Of a DNA stretch of 64,000 nt, positions 27,899-39,886 are shown one piece after another. Under the pieces are notes generated by a model. That model was given only the letters and a program-made list of their open reading frames with translations. It did not search any database and had not been told where the DNA came from. The position numbers were made by a program, and so were the translations under genes. How positions within the stretch are numbered: the stretch's first letter is position 1; every line of letters begins with the position of its first letter. Source of the stretch: Nitratireductor aquimarinus. Lineage in GTDB: Bacteria > Pseudomonadota > Alphaproteobacteria > Rhizobiales > Rhizobiaceae. The stretch spans positions 304,564-368,563 of the forward strand of contig NZ_JAFKDE010000005.1 in NCBI RefSeq assembly GCF_017255295.1, in the 5' to 3' direction.

Positions 27899-28695
27899 CA
27901 CTCAAAGCCCGCGTCATCCCCTGTCTCGATGTGAAGGACGGCCGCGTCGTCAAGGGTGTCAACTTCGTCGACCTGATCGACGCCGGCGACCCGGTGGAAG
28001 CCGCAAAGGCCTATGACGCCGCCGGTGCCGACGAGCTCTGCTTCCTCGACATCACCGCTTCCAGCGACAACCGCGAAACGATCTTCGACGTGGTGGCGCG
28101 CACCGCCGAGCAGTGCTTCATGCCGCTCACCGTGGGCGGTGGCGTGCGCGAGGTGTCTGACATCCGCAAGCTGCTGCTTGCCGGCGCGGACAAGGTGTCG
28201 ATCAACACGGCGGCTGTGAACGATCCCGAACTGGTGGCGCGCGCCGCCGACAAGTTCGGCAATCAGTGCATTGTCGTTGCCATCGACGCCAAACAGGTTT
28301 CCGGCGAAGGCGAGCCGTTGCGCTGGGAGATCTTCACCCATGGCGGGCGCAGGGAAACGGGCATCGACGCCGTCGAATTCGCCCGCAAGGTGGTGGATCT
28401 CGGCGCCGGTGAAATCCTGCTCACCTCGATGGATCGCGACGGCACCAAGGCGGGCTACAACATTCCGCTGACCCGCGCCGTGGCCGACGCCGTGCGCGCG
28501 CCGGTCATTGCATCGGGTGGCGTGGGCACGCTGGATCATCTGGTGGAAGGTGTTCGCGACGGACACGCGACCGCCGTTCTGGCCGCGTCGATCTTCCATT
28601 TCGGCACTTACACGATCGGCGAGGCCAAGGCGCATATGGCGGCTGCCGGCATTCCCATGCGGCTCGATCCCGCGCAGACCCCGGAGCAGGCATGA
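27895..28695 (+). CDS. hisF: Imidazole glycerol phosphate synthase subunit HisF
   Basis: Cyclase subunit forming imidazole glycerol phosphate and AICAR. 266 aa barrel. [15 protein letters not shown] at residues 6-20 (catalytic Asp), [22 protein letters not shown], and [14 protein letters not shown] with the second catalytic Asp. Stop overlaps the hisE start. Confidence 0.97.
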   Translation: MTLKARVIPCLDVKDGRVVKGVNFVDLIDAGDPVEAAKAYDAAGADELCFLDITASSDNRETIFDVVARTAEQCFMPLTVGGGVREVSDIRKLLLAGADKVSINTAAVNDPELVARAADKFGNQCIVVAIDAKQVSGEGEPLRWEIFTHGGRRETGIDAVEFARKVVDLGAGEILLTSMDRDGTKAGYNIPLTRAVADAVRAPVIASGGVGTLDHLVEGVRDGHATAVLAASIFHFGTYTIGEAKAHMAAAGIPMRLDPAQTPEQA

Positions 28696-29012
28696 GCCAG
28701 TTCGACCTCACCCGTCTGGAAGCCATCATCGCCGAGCGCGCGCGTTCGGGCGATGAGAACTCGTGGACCGCAAAGCTGTTTGCCAAGGGCACACCGAAGG
28801 CTGCGCAGAAGCTTGGCGAAGAAGCCGTGGAAGCGGTGATCGCCGCCGTTTCGCATGATCGCGAAGACCTGATTTCCGAAAGCGCCGATCTCCTTTATCA
28901 TTGGCTCGTCGTGCTGGCGCTGGAGGGCGTTTCGGTTGATGAGGTGATGGCGGAACTGGAGCGCCGCACCGCGCGCACCGGAATTGAGGAAAAGGCATCC
29001 CGAAAGGGATAG
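28692..29012 (+). CDS. hisE: Phosphoribosyl-ATP diphosphatase HisE
   Basis: Second step of histidine synthesis, all-alpha NTP pyrophosphohydrolase. 106 aa. [23 protein letters not shown] and [13 protein letters not shown] are the metal-binding helices. Last his gene of the operon; coaA follows after 33 bases. Confidence 0.95.
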   Translation: MSQFDLTRLEAIIAERARSGDENSWTAKLFAKGTPKAAQKLGEEAVEAVIAAVSHDREDLISESADLLYHWLVVLALEGVSVDEVMAELERRTARTGIEEKASRKG

Positions 29013-29045
29013 ATCGTTTCCGCCCTGGGTGGCATCATCCATCGC

Positions 29046-30065
29046 ATGATGGATGGCGACACCGATAAGACAACCATGGCGGCAAGGAAGGGGGCCGCGG
29101 ACTTCATGGACCAGCTTGTCTCTGGGGAGAACTACTCCCCCTATCGCATTTTCACCGCCGAGAAGTGGGCGAAGTTCCGCGCCGACACGCCGTTGACGCT
29201 GACCGAGGACGAGGTGCAGCGCCTGCGCTCGCTGAACGATCCGGTCGATCTGGAAGAGGTGCGGCGGATCTACCTGTCCATGTCGCGGCTCCTTTCGGCG
29301 CATGTGGAGGCCACCCAGCTTCTGTTTCGCCAGCGGCAGGTCTTCTTCAACTCCGAAGACGTGGTCAAATCCCCCTTCATCATCGGCATTGCCGGCTCGG
29401 TGGCCGTTGGAAAATCGACCACGGCGCGCGTTCTCCAGGAGCTTCTGACCCGCTGGCCGTCGAGCCCGAAGGTCGACCTGGTGACAACGGACGGGTTTCT
29501 CTATCCCAACGAGGTCCTGCGGCGCGAGAACCTGATGGAGCGCAAGGGCTTTCCCGAAAGCTACGATGTTGGCGCGGTTCTGCGCTTTCTCTCGGCGATC
29601 AAGGCCGGTGTGCCGAATGTTCCGGCGCCGCTCTATTCGCACCTCACCTATGACATCCTGCCCGGCGAGTTCCGCACCATCGACCGCCCGGACATCCTGA
29701 TCTTCGAGGGCATCAACGTTCTGCAGACCCGCGATTTGCCGCAGGATGGCACCGCAATCCCGGTGGTTTCGGACTTCTTCGACTTCTCGATTTATATCGA
29801 TGCGCCGGAAGACTTGATTCATCAATGGTATGTGGACCGCTTCATGCGGTTGCGCGAAACGGCCTTCCAGAACCCGGAATCCTTCTTCCACCGCTATGCG
29901 GCGCTCAAGCCGAGCGCGGCGCTGGCCATTGCCGAGCAGCTCTGGGAGACGATCAACCTGAAGAACCTGCGCGAGAACATTCTGCCGACGCGACCGCGCG
30001 CCGATCTGATCCTGCGCAAGGGTGCGGATCACCTGACGGACGAAGTGGCGCTCAGGAAGCTGTGA
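29046..30065 (+). CDS. coaA: Pantothenate kinase (type I)
   Basis: First committed step of CoA synthesis. Up to 339 aa. [16 protein letters not shown] near residue 30, P-loop [14 protein letters not shown] at about 115-128, TTDGFLYPN, and [10 protein letters not shown] with [10 protein letters not shown]. The start is uncertain because two ATGs are adjacent (29046, 29049) and another lies at about 29076. hisE-coaA adjacency is common in rhizobia. It overlaps the convergent alkB-like gene by 14 bases. Confidence 0.94.
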   Translation: MMDGDTDKTTMAARKGAADFMDQLVSGENYSPYRIFTAEKWAKFRADTPLTLTEDEVQRLRSLNDPVDLEEVRRIYLSMSRLLSAHVEATQLLFRQRQVFFNSEDVVKSPFIIGIAGSVAVGKSTTARVLQELLTRWPSSPKVDLVTTDGFLYPNEVLRRENLMERKGFPESYDVGAVLRFLSAIKAGVPNVPAPLYSHLTYDILPGEFRTIDRPDILIFEGINVLQTRDLPQDGTAIPVVSDFFDFSIYIDAPEDLIHQWYVDRFMRLRETAFQNPESFFHRYAALKPSAALAIAEQLWETINLKNLRENILPTRPRADLILRKGADHLTDEVALRKL

Positions 30066-30666
30066 CGCGGCGCAGGGTCAGGTTGATGCGGCCCGGTGCG
30101 CTGAGCAGCGTCGAGGTGCCGGGATAGATGCGGTCGACGCCGTGAAAGGCGAGCCGCCCTGCCCCGCCCAGCACCACCACATCGCCGCTTTGCAGCTTGA
30201 CCGAAACGGTCTTGTCGCCGCGCTTTGCGCCGCCGACGCGAAAGAGGCATGCATCACCGAGTGAAACCGAGACCACGGGTGCGGCGAATTCCTGTTCGTC
30301 ACGATCCTGATGCAGGCCCATTTTCGCGGTTTCAGCATAGTGATTGACGAGGCAGGCCTCCGGCGGAGCCGGGAAATCCGCCACCTCATCCCACAGGGCG
30401 AGTAGTCGCGCCGGTATCGGCGGCCATGGTTTTCCGGTCACGGGGTGCGTTTCCTGATAGCGATAGCCGCGCTCCCGGTCGGTGACCCAGCCAAGCGGGC
30501 CGCAATTGGTCATGCGCACGCTCATTTCCCTGCCGGTTCGCGGCATGACCGGGACGAAAAGCGGTGCCTCGCGCACCACGGCGCGAATGTCTTCAACAAG
30601 CGCTTCCTGGGCGGTGCGGTCGAGATAACCCGGCAGATGGCGCACGCCTTCGGTGAGGGTTGGCAA
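30052..30666 (-). CDS. AlkB-like 2OG-Fe(II) oxygenase
   Basis: Predicted alpha-ketoglutarate/Fe(II)-dependent demethylase for alkylated nucleic acid. 204 aa. Iron ligands HQD (His119, Asp121) and His175 in AFHGVDRI, and arginines at 193/199 in GRINLTLRR for 2-oxoglutarate. Start is TTG at 30664-30666, supported by AAGGAG about 7 bases upstream and no better start. No Ada partner is nearby. Confidence 0.88.
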   Translation of the reverse strand: MPTLTEGVRHLPGYLDRTAQEALVEDIRAVVREAPLFVPVMPRTGREMSVRMTNCGPLGWVTDRERGYRYQETHPVTGKPWPPIPARLLALWDEVADFPAPPEACLVNHYAETAKMGLHQDRDEQEFAAPVVSVSLGDACLFRVGGAKRGDKTVSVKLQSGDVVVLGGAGRLAFHGVDRIYPGTSTLLSAPGRINLTLRRVTAS

Positions 30667-30720
30667 TTGGGTCTCCTTACATCTCGAGCACGGTGCATGT
30701 TGAGCCGCTGCATTGATGTA

Positions 30721-30847
30721 GTGCGTGGTTCGACAAGCTCACCATGAGGGATGCAGCGGCCTTGCAGAAAGGTCTGATTCTGCAACATCGCAGATGGGTT
30801 TTGCAGGCGTATTTCCACCCTCATGGTGAGCTTGTCGAACCACGCAC
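30721..30847. repeat. Palindromic intergenic element, copy 1
   Basis: Perfect 30-bp inverted arms (30721-30750 and 30818-30847) around a 67-base spacer. Arms begin GTGCGTGGTTCGACAAGC. Flanks (GCATTGATGT left; AACGCCGTTGCCACA right) match those of copy 2 at 51816. Relative to those flanks the spacer is in the opposite orientation to that in copy 2. Confidence 0.9.
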
Positions 30848-30914
30848 AACGCCGTTGCCACATGATCGGATACGGGATGTAACCGTGCAATCTCACCCGG
30901 GAAACTTACACCCA

Positions 30915-30948
30915 CACAAAAGAAAACGGCGACCCGAAAGCCGCCGTT
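30915..30948 (-). terminator. Intrinsic terminator of the LysM gene
   Basis: On minus, a 7-bp stem AACGGCG/CGCCGTT (30942-30948 with 30925-30931) is followed by a T-rich run, 25 bases after the gene's stop. Confidence 0.75.
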
Positions 30949-30972
30949 CCTGTCAGATCGTGCCGGGGGCGC

Positions 30973-31428
30973 TTATGCCTCGGCGAGATCGGGAATGCGC
31001 AGAACCTGGCCGGGGTAGATCTTGTCCGGGTCATCAAGCATCGGCTTGTTGGCCTCGAAGATCATGGTGTATTTCGCACCCTTGCCCTTGCCGTAATTGG
31101 CTTCGGCGATCTTCCAGAGATTGTCGCCCTTCTGGACCGTGTAGAAGACCGGGGCCTTGGCTTCGGCGGCAGCAACCTTGAGCTCGCCTGCTTCCACCTT
31201 GGAAATGCCGAGCGTGTTGCCGACGGCCACGACGGCCTTTTCGAAGGCCGACTGGTCTGCGACCTCGCCCTTCAGAACGACCTTGTCCCCTTCCACGACC
31301 ACGTCGACCTTGTCGGTGCCGAGGCTATGGGAATCGAGTTCCTTCTTCAGTTCGTCTGCTGCCGGCGGCTCCTCGTCCACCACGCCGAGCTTCTTGCCGA
31401 CGGATTTGACGAAATCGAAAATGCCCAT
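30973..31428 (-). CDS. BON-LysM protein, Kbp (YgaU)-like
   Basis: 151 aa, same size and domain order as E. coli Kbp, a cytoplasmic K+-binding protein: N-terminal MGIFDFVKSVGKKLG, BON domain at about residues 25-85, LysM from about 95 (FYTVQKGDNLWKIAEANYG, with YPGQVLRIP at the end). No signal peptide, consistent with Kbp. K+ binding is inferred from the family. GGAGACG lies before the ATG. Confidence 0.85.
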   Translation of the reverse strand: MGIFDFVKSVGKKLGVVDEEPPAADELKKELDSHSLGTDKVDVVVEGDKVVLKGEVADQSAFEKAVVAVGNTLGISKVEAGELKVAAAEAKAPVFYTVQKGDNLWKIAEANYGKGKGAKYTMIFEANKPMLDDPDKIYPGQVLRIPDLAEA

Positions 31429-31721
31429 GGATACGTCTCCAGTTTGAGTTGGCGGATATTTGACGTGTAACGGTTGTAGATTTCAACTGTAAAACACTGA
31501 ATGGTAATAAGCGGCGATTTTGCCCCGGAATCTTCAGCAACCTCCAGGGTCAGGACCTGTCAATTTGGCCGCAATGGTCGGCCGATCCGTAGGACGCTCG
31601 ATAGACCGGCGACCTGCCGCGTCAAACCCCTTGACCGGGGGGAAGACCCCGCTCTGCGGGCTTTTCCTGGCATCTCTTGGTCTATCGAACGCCATTGCAG
31701 CCAAATTGACAGGTCCTGACC
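31429..31721. other. 293-bp gap LysM gene - arfB
   Basis: No gene. More than half is occupied by a large inverted-repeat element (31546-31723). Confidence 0.6.
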
Positions 31722-31723
31722 CT
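31546..31723. repeat. 178-bp inverted-repeat element (MITE-like)
   Basis: 32-base terminal arms (31546-31577 and 31692-31723) match with one mismatch and begin AGGGTCAGGACCTGTC. An inner 9-bp pair CGATAGACC/GGTCTATCG (31599-31607, 31679-31687) continues the palindrome. The right end overlaps the arfB stop codon by two bases. No obvious target duplication and no transposase; a non-autonomous transposon remnant is inferred. Confidence 0.7.
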
Positions 31724-32156
31724 AGTCGTGGCTAACCTTGCCACGCATCTTCTTGATGGAGGAGCGGCCAGCCTTGGCTTTCAGGCGGCGTTCGATGGCG
31801 GAGCGGGTGGGCTTTGTCTTCTTGCGCGGCCGTGGCGGTGGCTCGGCGGCGCGGGTCAGAAGTTCGGTCAGCCGGTCGCGCGCATCGGCGCGGTTCATCT
31901 CCTGGGTGCGGTAGCGTCCGGCCTCGATGACGATCTCGCCTTCCTTCGTGGCGCGGCTTCCCGCCAGCTCCAGAACCTTCTCGCGAATGCGCTGCGGCAG
32001 GCCGCGCGCGTTCCTCGCGTTGAAGCGCAGCTGCACGGCGGTCGCCACCTTGTTGACGTTCTGACCGCCGGGACCGGAGGAACGGATGAACTGTTCCTGC
32101 AATTCGTCCTCGAAGACGGTTACGCCATTTCTGATGTTGAGGTCGCCCTCGGCCAT
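31722..32156 (-). CDS. arfB: Alternative ribosome-rescue factor ArfB (YaeJ)
   Basis: Class-I release-factor-like peptidyl-tRNA hydrolase that frees stalled ribosomes. 144 aa. GGQ motif at residues 30-32 within SSGPGGQNVNKVATAV, and the C-terminal basic tail (PRPRKKTKPTRSAIERR) that inserts in the mRNA channel. Its stop codon is formed at the edge of a repeat element. Confidence 0.94.
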   Translation of the reverse strand: MAEGDLNIRNGVTVFEDELQEQFIRSSGPGGQNVNKVATAVQLRFNARNARGLPQRIREKVLELAGSRATKEGEIVIEAGRYRTQEMNRADARDRLTELLTRAAEPPPRPRKKTKPTRSAIERRLKAKAGRSSIKKMRGKVSHD

Positions 32157-32183
32157 TGCGCCAGTCCGGTTGTGTTTTCTTGC

Positions 32184-32219
32184 ATCAAAACAAAGGGCCC
32201 GACCAAATGGCCGGGCCCT
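32184..32219 (-). terminator. Intrinsic terminator of pckA
   Basis: Stem AGGGCCCGG.../...CGGGCCCT (32194-32205 with 32208-32219, one G-U pair on minus) followed on minus by TTTGTTTT, 39 bases after the pckA stop. Confidence 0.85.
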
Positions 32220-32258
32220 GAAAATGCGCGTTCAGGTCTTGGGATGCAAGTCTGCGCG

Positions 32259-33869
<1,611 letters not shown>

Positions 33870-34170
33870 CGTAACCACCAAAAATCCCTTGAGATGCCTG
33901 TCTCCGCAGGCGATCCAAGCTGAAAACACAAATAATCGAGGGATTTCAAACCATTAATCGATTTAAAGATTTTAAAATCGTTTAAATCGTTTAAAAAGTA
34001 CGTGATTCGACCGATATATGCACAGTTCCGAAGGGGACTGTGATGGCGCATGGCCGTGTCGGTGTGACACAGACTTCTTTATATGCCACATTTTGTACCC
34101 AATTTGTCCTGCATCTGCGCAGCCGATTGATGCAGATAGGGACGATATGCCCATGAGGGAGCCGCTAGAC
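33870..34170. promoter_or_regulatory. Divergent pckA / chvI control region
   Basis: 301 bp without a gene, very AT-rich at 33930-34000. It holds the palindrome AATCGATT at 33956-33963 and an exact tandem AAATCGTTT x2 at 33975-33992, about 90-120 bases upstream of the pckA start. LacI-type operators often have such A/T arms about a central CG, and pckA is under a LacI-family regulator (PckR) in Sinorhizobium; assignment here is inference. Confidence 0.5.
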
Positions 34171-34872
34171 ATGGCAACAATCGCGCTTGTCGATGACGAT
34201 CGCAACATTCTCACATCCGTCTCCATAGCGCTGGAGTCCGAGGGATACCGTGTGGAGACCTACACCGATGGCGTTTCGGCGCTTGAGGGTCTGGGTGCGC
34301 GTCCGCCAAACCTTGCGATCCTCGACATCAAGATGCCGCGCATGGACGGCATGGAGCTTCTGCGGCGCCTGCGCCAGAAGAGCGACGTGCCGGTGATCTT
34401 CCTTACCTCCAAGGACGATGAGATCGATGAACTCTTCGGCCTGAAGATGGGGGCCGACGATTTCGTGCGCAAACCGTTTTCGCAACGTCTTCTGGTGGAG
34501 CGGGTGCGCGCTGTCCTGCGCCGCGCCAGCACGCGGGAAACGGCGGCCAAGACGCCCGGCAAGCAGTCGGAATCGCTGGAGCGTGGCCAGCTGGTCATGG
34601 ACCAGGAGCGCCACACCTGCACCTGGAAGGGGCAGCCGGTGACGCTGACCGTGACGGAATTCCTGATCCTGCATTCGTTGGCGCAGCGGCCGGGCGTCGT
34701 GAAAAGCCGTGATGCGCTGATGGATTCCGCCTATGACGAGCAGGTCTATGTGGATGACCGCACGATCGACAGCCACATCAAGCGGCTTCGCAAGAAGTTC
34801 AAGGCAGTTGACGGCGAGTTCGACATGATCGAAACGCTCTATGGCGTGGGCTACCGCTTCCGCGAGATCTAG
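34171..34872 (+). CDS. chvI: Two-component response regulator ChvI
   Basis: OmpR/PhoB-type regulator of the acid- and envelope-sensing ChvG-ChvI system. 233 aa from the ATG at 34171 ([12 protein letters not shown]), with GGGAG upstream; earlier in-frame ATGs at 34147 and 34153 are less likely. Receiver domain with acidic pocket DDD at 8-10 and phosphoacceptor Asp52 in [10 protein letters not shown]; winged-helix DNA-binding domain from about 135, with [16 protein letters not shown]. chvG follows directly. Confidence 0.95.
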   Translation: MATIALVDDDRNILTSVSIALESEGYRVETYTDGVSALEGLGARPPNLAILDIKMPRMDGMELLRRLRQKSDVPVIFLTSKDDEIDELFGLKMGADDFVRKPFSQRLLVERVRAVLRRASTRETAAKTPGKQSESLERGQLVMDQERHTCTWKGQPVTLTVTEFLILHSLAQRPGVVKSRDALMDSAYDEQVYVDDRTIDSHIKRLRKKFKAVDGEFDMIETLYGVGYRFREI

Positions 34873-34922
34873 GCCGAAAATCAATTCGGCTGCGTGGCGT
34901 GCGCCCGGACAAGACAGTGGCG

Positions 34923-36695
34923 ATGAGTGTAAAGACGGAAAAGACGGAGCAGCGGCCTTCAAGGGCTGCGCGACCGACGGGCCCGGCCTTTCTTGGCCGG
35001 CTCGCCGTGCCGTTGCGCCGTCTTTTCGGGCATTACGTCTTCTCCAGTCTCACCCGGCGCATTCTGTTTCTCAACCTGGCGGGCCTCGGCGTTCTGGTCG
35101 TCGGCGTTCTTTATCTGAACGAGTTCCGCGAGGAACTGATCAGCGCGCGCGTGGAAAGCCTGATGACGCAGGGCGAGATCATCGCCGGCGCCATTGCAAG
35201 CTCCGCTGAAGTGGAAACGGACTCGATTCTCGTCGATCCCGACAAGCTGCTTGAGCTACAGGCCGGACAGAGCCTGCCCCTGCGCGCCGATCAGCTGGAA
35301 AGCCTCGACTTCCCGATCAATCCGGAGCGGGTGGCCCCTCTCCTGCGACGGCTCATTCCGCAGACCCGCACCCGCGCGCGCATTTACGACCCGGATGCGA
35401 ACCTGCTGCTCGATTCCCAATATCTTGGCCAGGTGCTGCGCTATGAACTGCCGCCGGTGGATGACGAGCCCTCGGGCGTGTTCGAAAGTATCTGGCAGCG
35501 GCTGCGCGAGATTTTCCGTCGCCGTGACCTGCCGGTCTATCGCGAGCAGCCCGGCGGCAGCGGCGTTGCCTATCCGGAGGTGATGAAGGCGCTGACGGGC
35601 ACCACCAATTATGTGGTGCGGATCAGCGAACAGGGCGAGCAGATCGTTTCCGTCGCCGTGCCGGTTCAGCGGTTCCGGGCGGTTCTCGGCGTGCTTCTCC
35701 TGTCGACGCAGGGCGGTGATATCGACAAGATCGTTGCAGCCGAGCGCAAGGCGATCCTGCGCGTGTTCGCCGTTGCCGCGCTGGTGACGGCCATCCTGTC
35801 GCTGCTGCTGGCCTCGACCATCGCCAATCCGCTGCGCCGGCTTTCGGCAGCTGCGGTGCGGGTGCGCCGGGGCGCGCGGTCGCGCGAGGAAATCCCGGAT
35901 TTCTCACATCGTCAGGATGAGATTGGCAATCTTTCCGCTGCATTGCGCGACATGACCAAGGCGCTTTATGCGCGCATTGACGCGATTGAGAGCTTTGCCG
36001 CCGATGTGGCGCATGAGCTGAAAAACCCGCTGACGTCGCTCGGCAGCGCGGTGGAAACGCTGCCGCTCGCCAAGGATGAGCGGTCGCGCGAACGTCTTCT
36101 GGAGATCATTCAGCACGATGTGCGCCGCCTCGACCGGCTGATCAGCGACATTTCGGATGCGTCGCGGCTCGATGCGGAACTCTCGCGCGAAGATGCGAGC
36201 CGCCTGGAGCTGAAACAGTTTGTGGGTGATCTGGTGAGTGCGATCCGCGAAGCAGGGTCCAGCAAGAAGCCGGTGGAGATTACCTTCGCCACCGAAGAGC
36301 GGGATGGCGCGGACGCGACCTATTACATTCAGGGCCACGATCTGCGTCTTGGGCAGGTCATCACCAATCTGATCGAGAACGCCCGTTCCTTCGTGCCGGA
36401 AAAGACGGGGCGGATCGATGTGCGTCTGGCGCGTGTCGGCAAGCGCATCATCCTGTCCGTGGAGGACAACGGGCCGGGCATTCGCGTCGAGAACATCGAC
36501 CGCATCTTCGAGCGGTTCTACACGGATCGTCCGGCGGGTGAGGCGTTCGGCCAGAATTCCGGCCTCGGTCTTTCCATCAGCCGGCAGATTGTGGAAGCCC
36601 ATGGCGGCACGCTGACGGCGGAAAACATTGCGGGCGGGAAGCCCGGCGACATTCAGGGCGCACGGTTCATCGTCGCGCTGCCTGCCGAGACCTGA
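34923..36695 (+). CDS. chvG: Sensor histidine kinase ChvG (ExoS)
   Basis: Membrane sensor partner of ChvI, about 590 aa. Two membrane helices (about residues 50-65 and 275-300) bracket a periplasmic domain; HAMP region LLASTIANPLRRLSAA, DHp domain with phosphorylated His364 in DVAHELKNPLTSL, then HATPase motifs LIENARSF, DNGPGI and GLGLSI. The ATG at 34923 is used; a GTG at 34899 is an alternative. hprK starts 6 bases later. Confidence 0.95.
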   Translation: MSVKTEKTEQRPSRAARPTGPAFLGRLAVPLRRLFGHYVFSSLTRRILFLNLAGLGVLVVGVLYLNEFREELISARVESLMTQGEIIAGAIASSAEVETDSILVDPDKLLELQAGQSLPLRADQLESLDFPINPERVAPLLRRLIPQTRTRARIYDPDANLLLDSQYLGQVLRYELPPVDDEPSGVFESIWQRLREIFRRRDLPVYREQPGGSGVAYPEVMKALTGTTNYVVRISEQGEQIVSVAVPVQRFRAVLGVLLLSTQGGDIDKIVAAERKAILRVFAVAALVTAILSLLLASTIANPLRRLSAAAVRVRRGARSREEIPDFSHRQDEIGNLSAALRDMTKALYARIDAIESFAADVAHELKNPLTSLGSAVETLPLAKDERSRERLLEIIQHDVRRLDRLISDISDASRLDAELSREDASRLELKQFVGDLVSAIREAGSSKKPVEITFATEERDGADATYYIQGHDLRLGQVITNLIENARSFVPEKTGRIDVRLARVGKRIILSVEDNGPGIRVENIDRIFERFYTDRPAGEAFGQNSGLGLSISRQIVEAHGGTLTAENIAGGKPGDIQGARFIVALPAET

Positions 36696-36701
36696 TCCGC
36701 C

Positions 36702-37160
36702 ATGCACAACCGCCACGCCACCGCCATCGTCGTCGCCGGTCACGGCATACTGATCGAAGGCGCGTCGGGCAGCGGCAAGACCATGCTGGCCTTCGAGGCC
36801 CTCTCCTTTTTCAAGGCGGCGGGCCTGTTTGCCTGCTTCATTTCAGACGATCAGGTTTTTCTCTCCGCCCGCAATGGCCGGCTGATCGTGCGCACGCCCG
36901 CACCCATTGCCGGGCTGGCGGAAGCGCGCGGGCTCGGGCCTGCAAAGCTTGCGCACATGCCGGCCGCCGTGATGGATCTCGTGGTGCGTCTTGTCGACGA
37001 ACAGGACGCGCCGCGATTTTCCGAAGGGCAGCAAATGGTCCATGAAGGCATCGCGCTTCCGTGCGTGGAATTGCCGCAACGACAGGCACGAAGGGCCGTT
37101 CACGCCATCGCGGCAACCCTTCAATTGCCGCCTTTTGGCCCCTCTCAAGTCACCGTTTGA
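36702..37160 (+). CDS. hprK: Truncated HPr kinase/phosphorylase
   Basis: 152 aa, the short alphaproteobacterial HprK that keeps only the catalytic C-terminal domain. P-loop GASGSGKT at residues 20-27; ISDDQVFL supplies the catalytic Asp region and EARGLGP the signature loop. It should phosphorylate HPr on Ser. It lies between chvG and the PTS genes EIIA and HPr, so envelope sensing and PTS control are genetically linked. Confidence 0.9.
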   Translation: MHNRHATAIVVAGHGILIEGASGSGKTMLAFEALSFFKAAGLFACFISDDQVFLSARNGRLIVRTPAPIAGLAEARGLGPAKLAHMPAAVMDLVVRLVDEQDAPRFSEGQQMVHEGIALPCVELPQRQARRAVHAIAATLQLPPFGPSQVTV

Positions 37161-37192
37161 ACTTTATTTAGGCGACTCGCCGCAGTTTTGGG

Positions 37193-37219
37193 CTTGTCAA
37201 CGGCCTGTGCGTTGACAAG
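37193..37219. promoter_or_regulatory. 10-bp-stem hairpin upstream of EIIA gene
   Basis: CTTGTCAACG (37193-37202) pairs perfectly with CGTTGACAAG (37210-37219) across a 7-base loop, in the 256-bp hprK-EIIA gap. No T-tract. The right arm includes TTGACA (37212-37217), a possible -35 element, so it could be an operator over a promoter or a processing hairpin. Confidence 0.4.
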
Positions 37220-37416
37220 ATAGCGCTCTTGTCGTGAGGCAGTCTGGGGTCTGGTCTTCAGAGATGGGCCTTCAGGGGTCGACCATCGCGGACCGAGGCC
37301 TAAATGAGAATAACCGGATATGCGGGCAGGCCCGCAAAGTCAGCTGGATGGAGTGAACGCGTGACAGCCTCGAGCGCAGCCTTGAAAGCCAAACCAGGAA
37401 ATCGGATGATGTGCCG

Positions 37417-37818
37417 ATGATTGGGCTCGTATTGGTGACGCATGGCCAATTGGCCGAAGAATTCCGCCACGCCGTTGAGCATGTGGTGGGTCATCAGGAA
37501 AACCTTGAAACAGTCTCCATCGGCGCTGAAGACGATATGGAGCAGCGGCGGCGCGACATCGTAGACGCCGTGGCGCGGGCCGATACGGGCTCGGGCGTGA
37601 TCATCCTCACCGACATGTTCGGTGGAACACCGTCGAACCTGGCCATCTCGGTCATGGATGCGGGCCGCGTTGAGGTGATTGCCGGCATGAACCTTCCGAT
37701 GCTGATCAAGCTTTCCTCCGCACGCGCCAATGACGACATGGCGCAGGCGCTTGAAGAGGCGCAGACCGCAGGGCGGAAATACATCAATGTCGCAAGCCAG
37801 GTCCTGAGCGGAAAATGA
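37417..37818 (+). CDS. PTS system fructose subfamily EIIA (mannose-type) protein
   Basis: 133 aa from ATG at 37417 (a GTG at 37411 is possible). IIA-man domain with MIGLVLVTHG, phosphorylatable His9; GVIILTDMFGGTPSNLA and GMNLPMLIKL are family signatures. No EIIB/EIIC is present, so it is regulatory, as in other rhizobial incomplete PTS systems. It overlaps the HPr gene by 4 bases. Confidence 0.9.
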   Translation: MIGLVLVTHGQLAEEFRHAVEHVVGHQENLETVSIGAEDDMEQRRRDIVDAVARADTGSGVIILTDMFGGTPSNLAISVMDAGRVEVIAGMNLPMLIKLSSARANDDMAQALEEAQTAGRKYINVASQVLSGK

Positions 37819-38135
37819 GCGAGCCGCAGACGAACGACATGCCGGTTCGCGCACCGGCCGCCGAGGAACTCAGGCGCGAGTTCACCATCGTCAATCAGCG
37901 TGGTCTGCATGCGCGTGCTTCCGCCAAGTTCGTGCAGACGGTGGAAGCCCACGATGCCGATGTCGAGGTCGAGAAGGACGGGATCACCGTCGGCGGAACC
38001 TCGATCATGGGCCTGATGATGCTGGCGGCCAGCCCCGGCTGCAGCATCCGGGTCAGCGCCAGTGGTCCCGAAGCCGAAGCGCTTCTCGATGCGCTCGAGG
38101 CTCTGATCGCCGACCGTTTCGGCGAGGAATGCTGA
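37815..38135 (+). CDS. Phosphocarrier protein HPr
   Basis: 106 aa. Phosphorylatable His32 in RGLHARASAKFV and regulatory Ser63 in GGTSIMGLMML, the HprK target. An N-terminal extension of about 22 residues precedes the HPr fold. The pair EIIA-HPr next to HprK forms a regulatory PTS branch without a sugar transporter in the window. Confidence 0.94.
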   Translation: MSEPQTNDMPVRAPAAEELRREFTIVNQRGLHARASAKFVQTVEAHDADVEVEKDGITVGGTSIMGLMMLAASPGCSIRVSASGPEAEALLDALEALIADRFGEEC

Positions 38136-38164
38136 GACCGCGCCTTATCAGTCGACATGCACGA

Positions 38165-38180
38165 ATAAAGATTTCTTTAT
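38165..38180. promoter_or_regulatory. Candidate operator upstream of ahcY
   Basis: ATAAAGATTTCTTTAT, a 16-bp palindrome with a single mismatch, 103 bases before the ahcY start. It resembles the inverted repeats described for ArsR-family SAH/methionine regulators (SahR type); binding here is inference. Confidence 0.5.
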
Positions 38181-38282
38181 ATCCATTGTGAGCGCCGCAT
38201 TGTTCTGGTAGTCAAAAGCCAGCATTCGCGCCCGGCCGTTCGCCTGTGGCGCCCGGATTCATCACAATCGGAGAGTACGCCA

Positions 38283-39683
<1,401 letters not shown>

Positions 39684-39711
39684 GCGGCGTTAACCAAAGC
39701 ACAACATATTG

Positions 39712-39748
39712 ATCCCGGACCATTGACTTTTGGTCCGGGATTATTTTT
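39712..39748 (+). terminator. Intrinsic terminator of ahcY
   Basis: Perfect 11-bp stem (39712-39722 with 39731-39741), 8-base loop, then TATTTTT. Confidence 0.92.
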
Positions 39749-39886
39749 GTCGCCCGTCCTTCTTCACGACGATTCGCTCACGCGGTACAGTGCTGTGATT
39801 CGCGAGGCGGCTGACCTTCCGGGCTGTGGGCCTGGCGAAAGGAAGGGGCGGTCTTGCCACACCATGCGGCGAAGAAGGATCAAGAC

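Larger units (their letters stand above)
30667..30972. other. 306-bp gap alkB-like - LysM gene
   Basis: No gene. It holds a palindromic intergenic element (30721-30847) and the terminator of the LysM gene (30915-30948). Confidence 0.65.

Noticed and set aside
37300..37854. 184-aa minus ORF over the EIIA gene
   Set aside because: Shadow of the EIIA and HPr genes.
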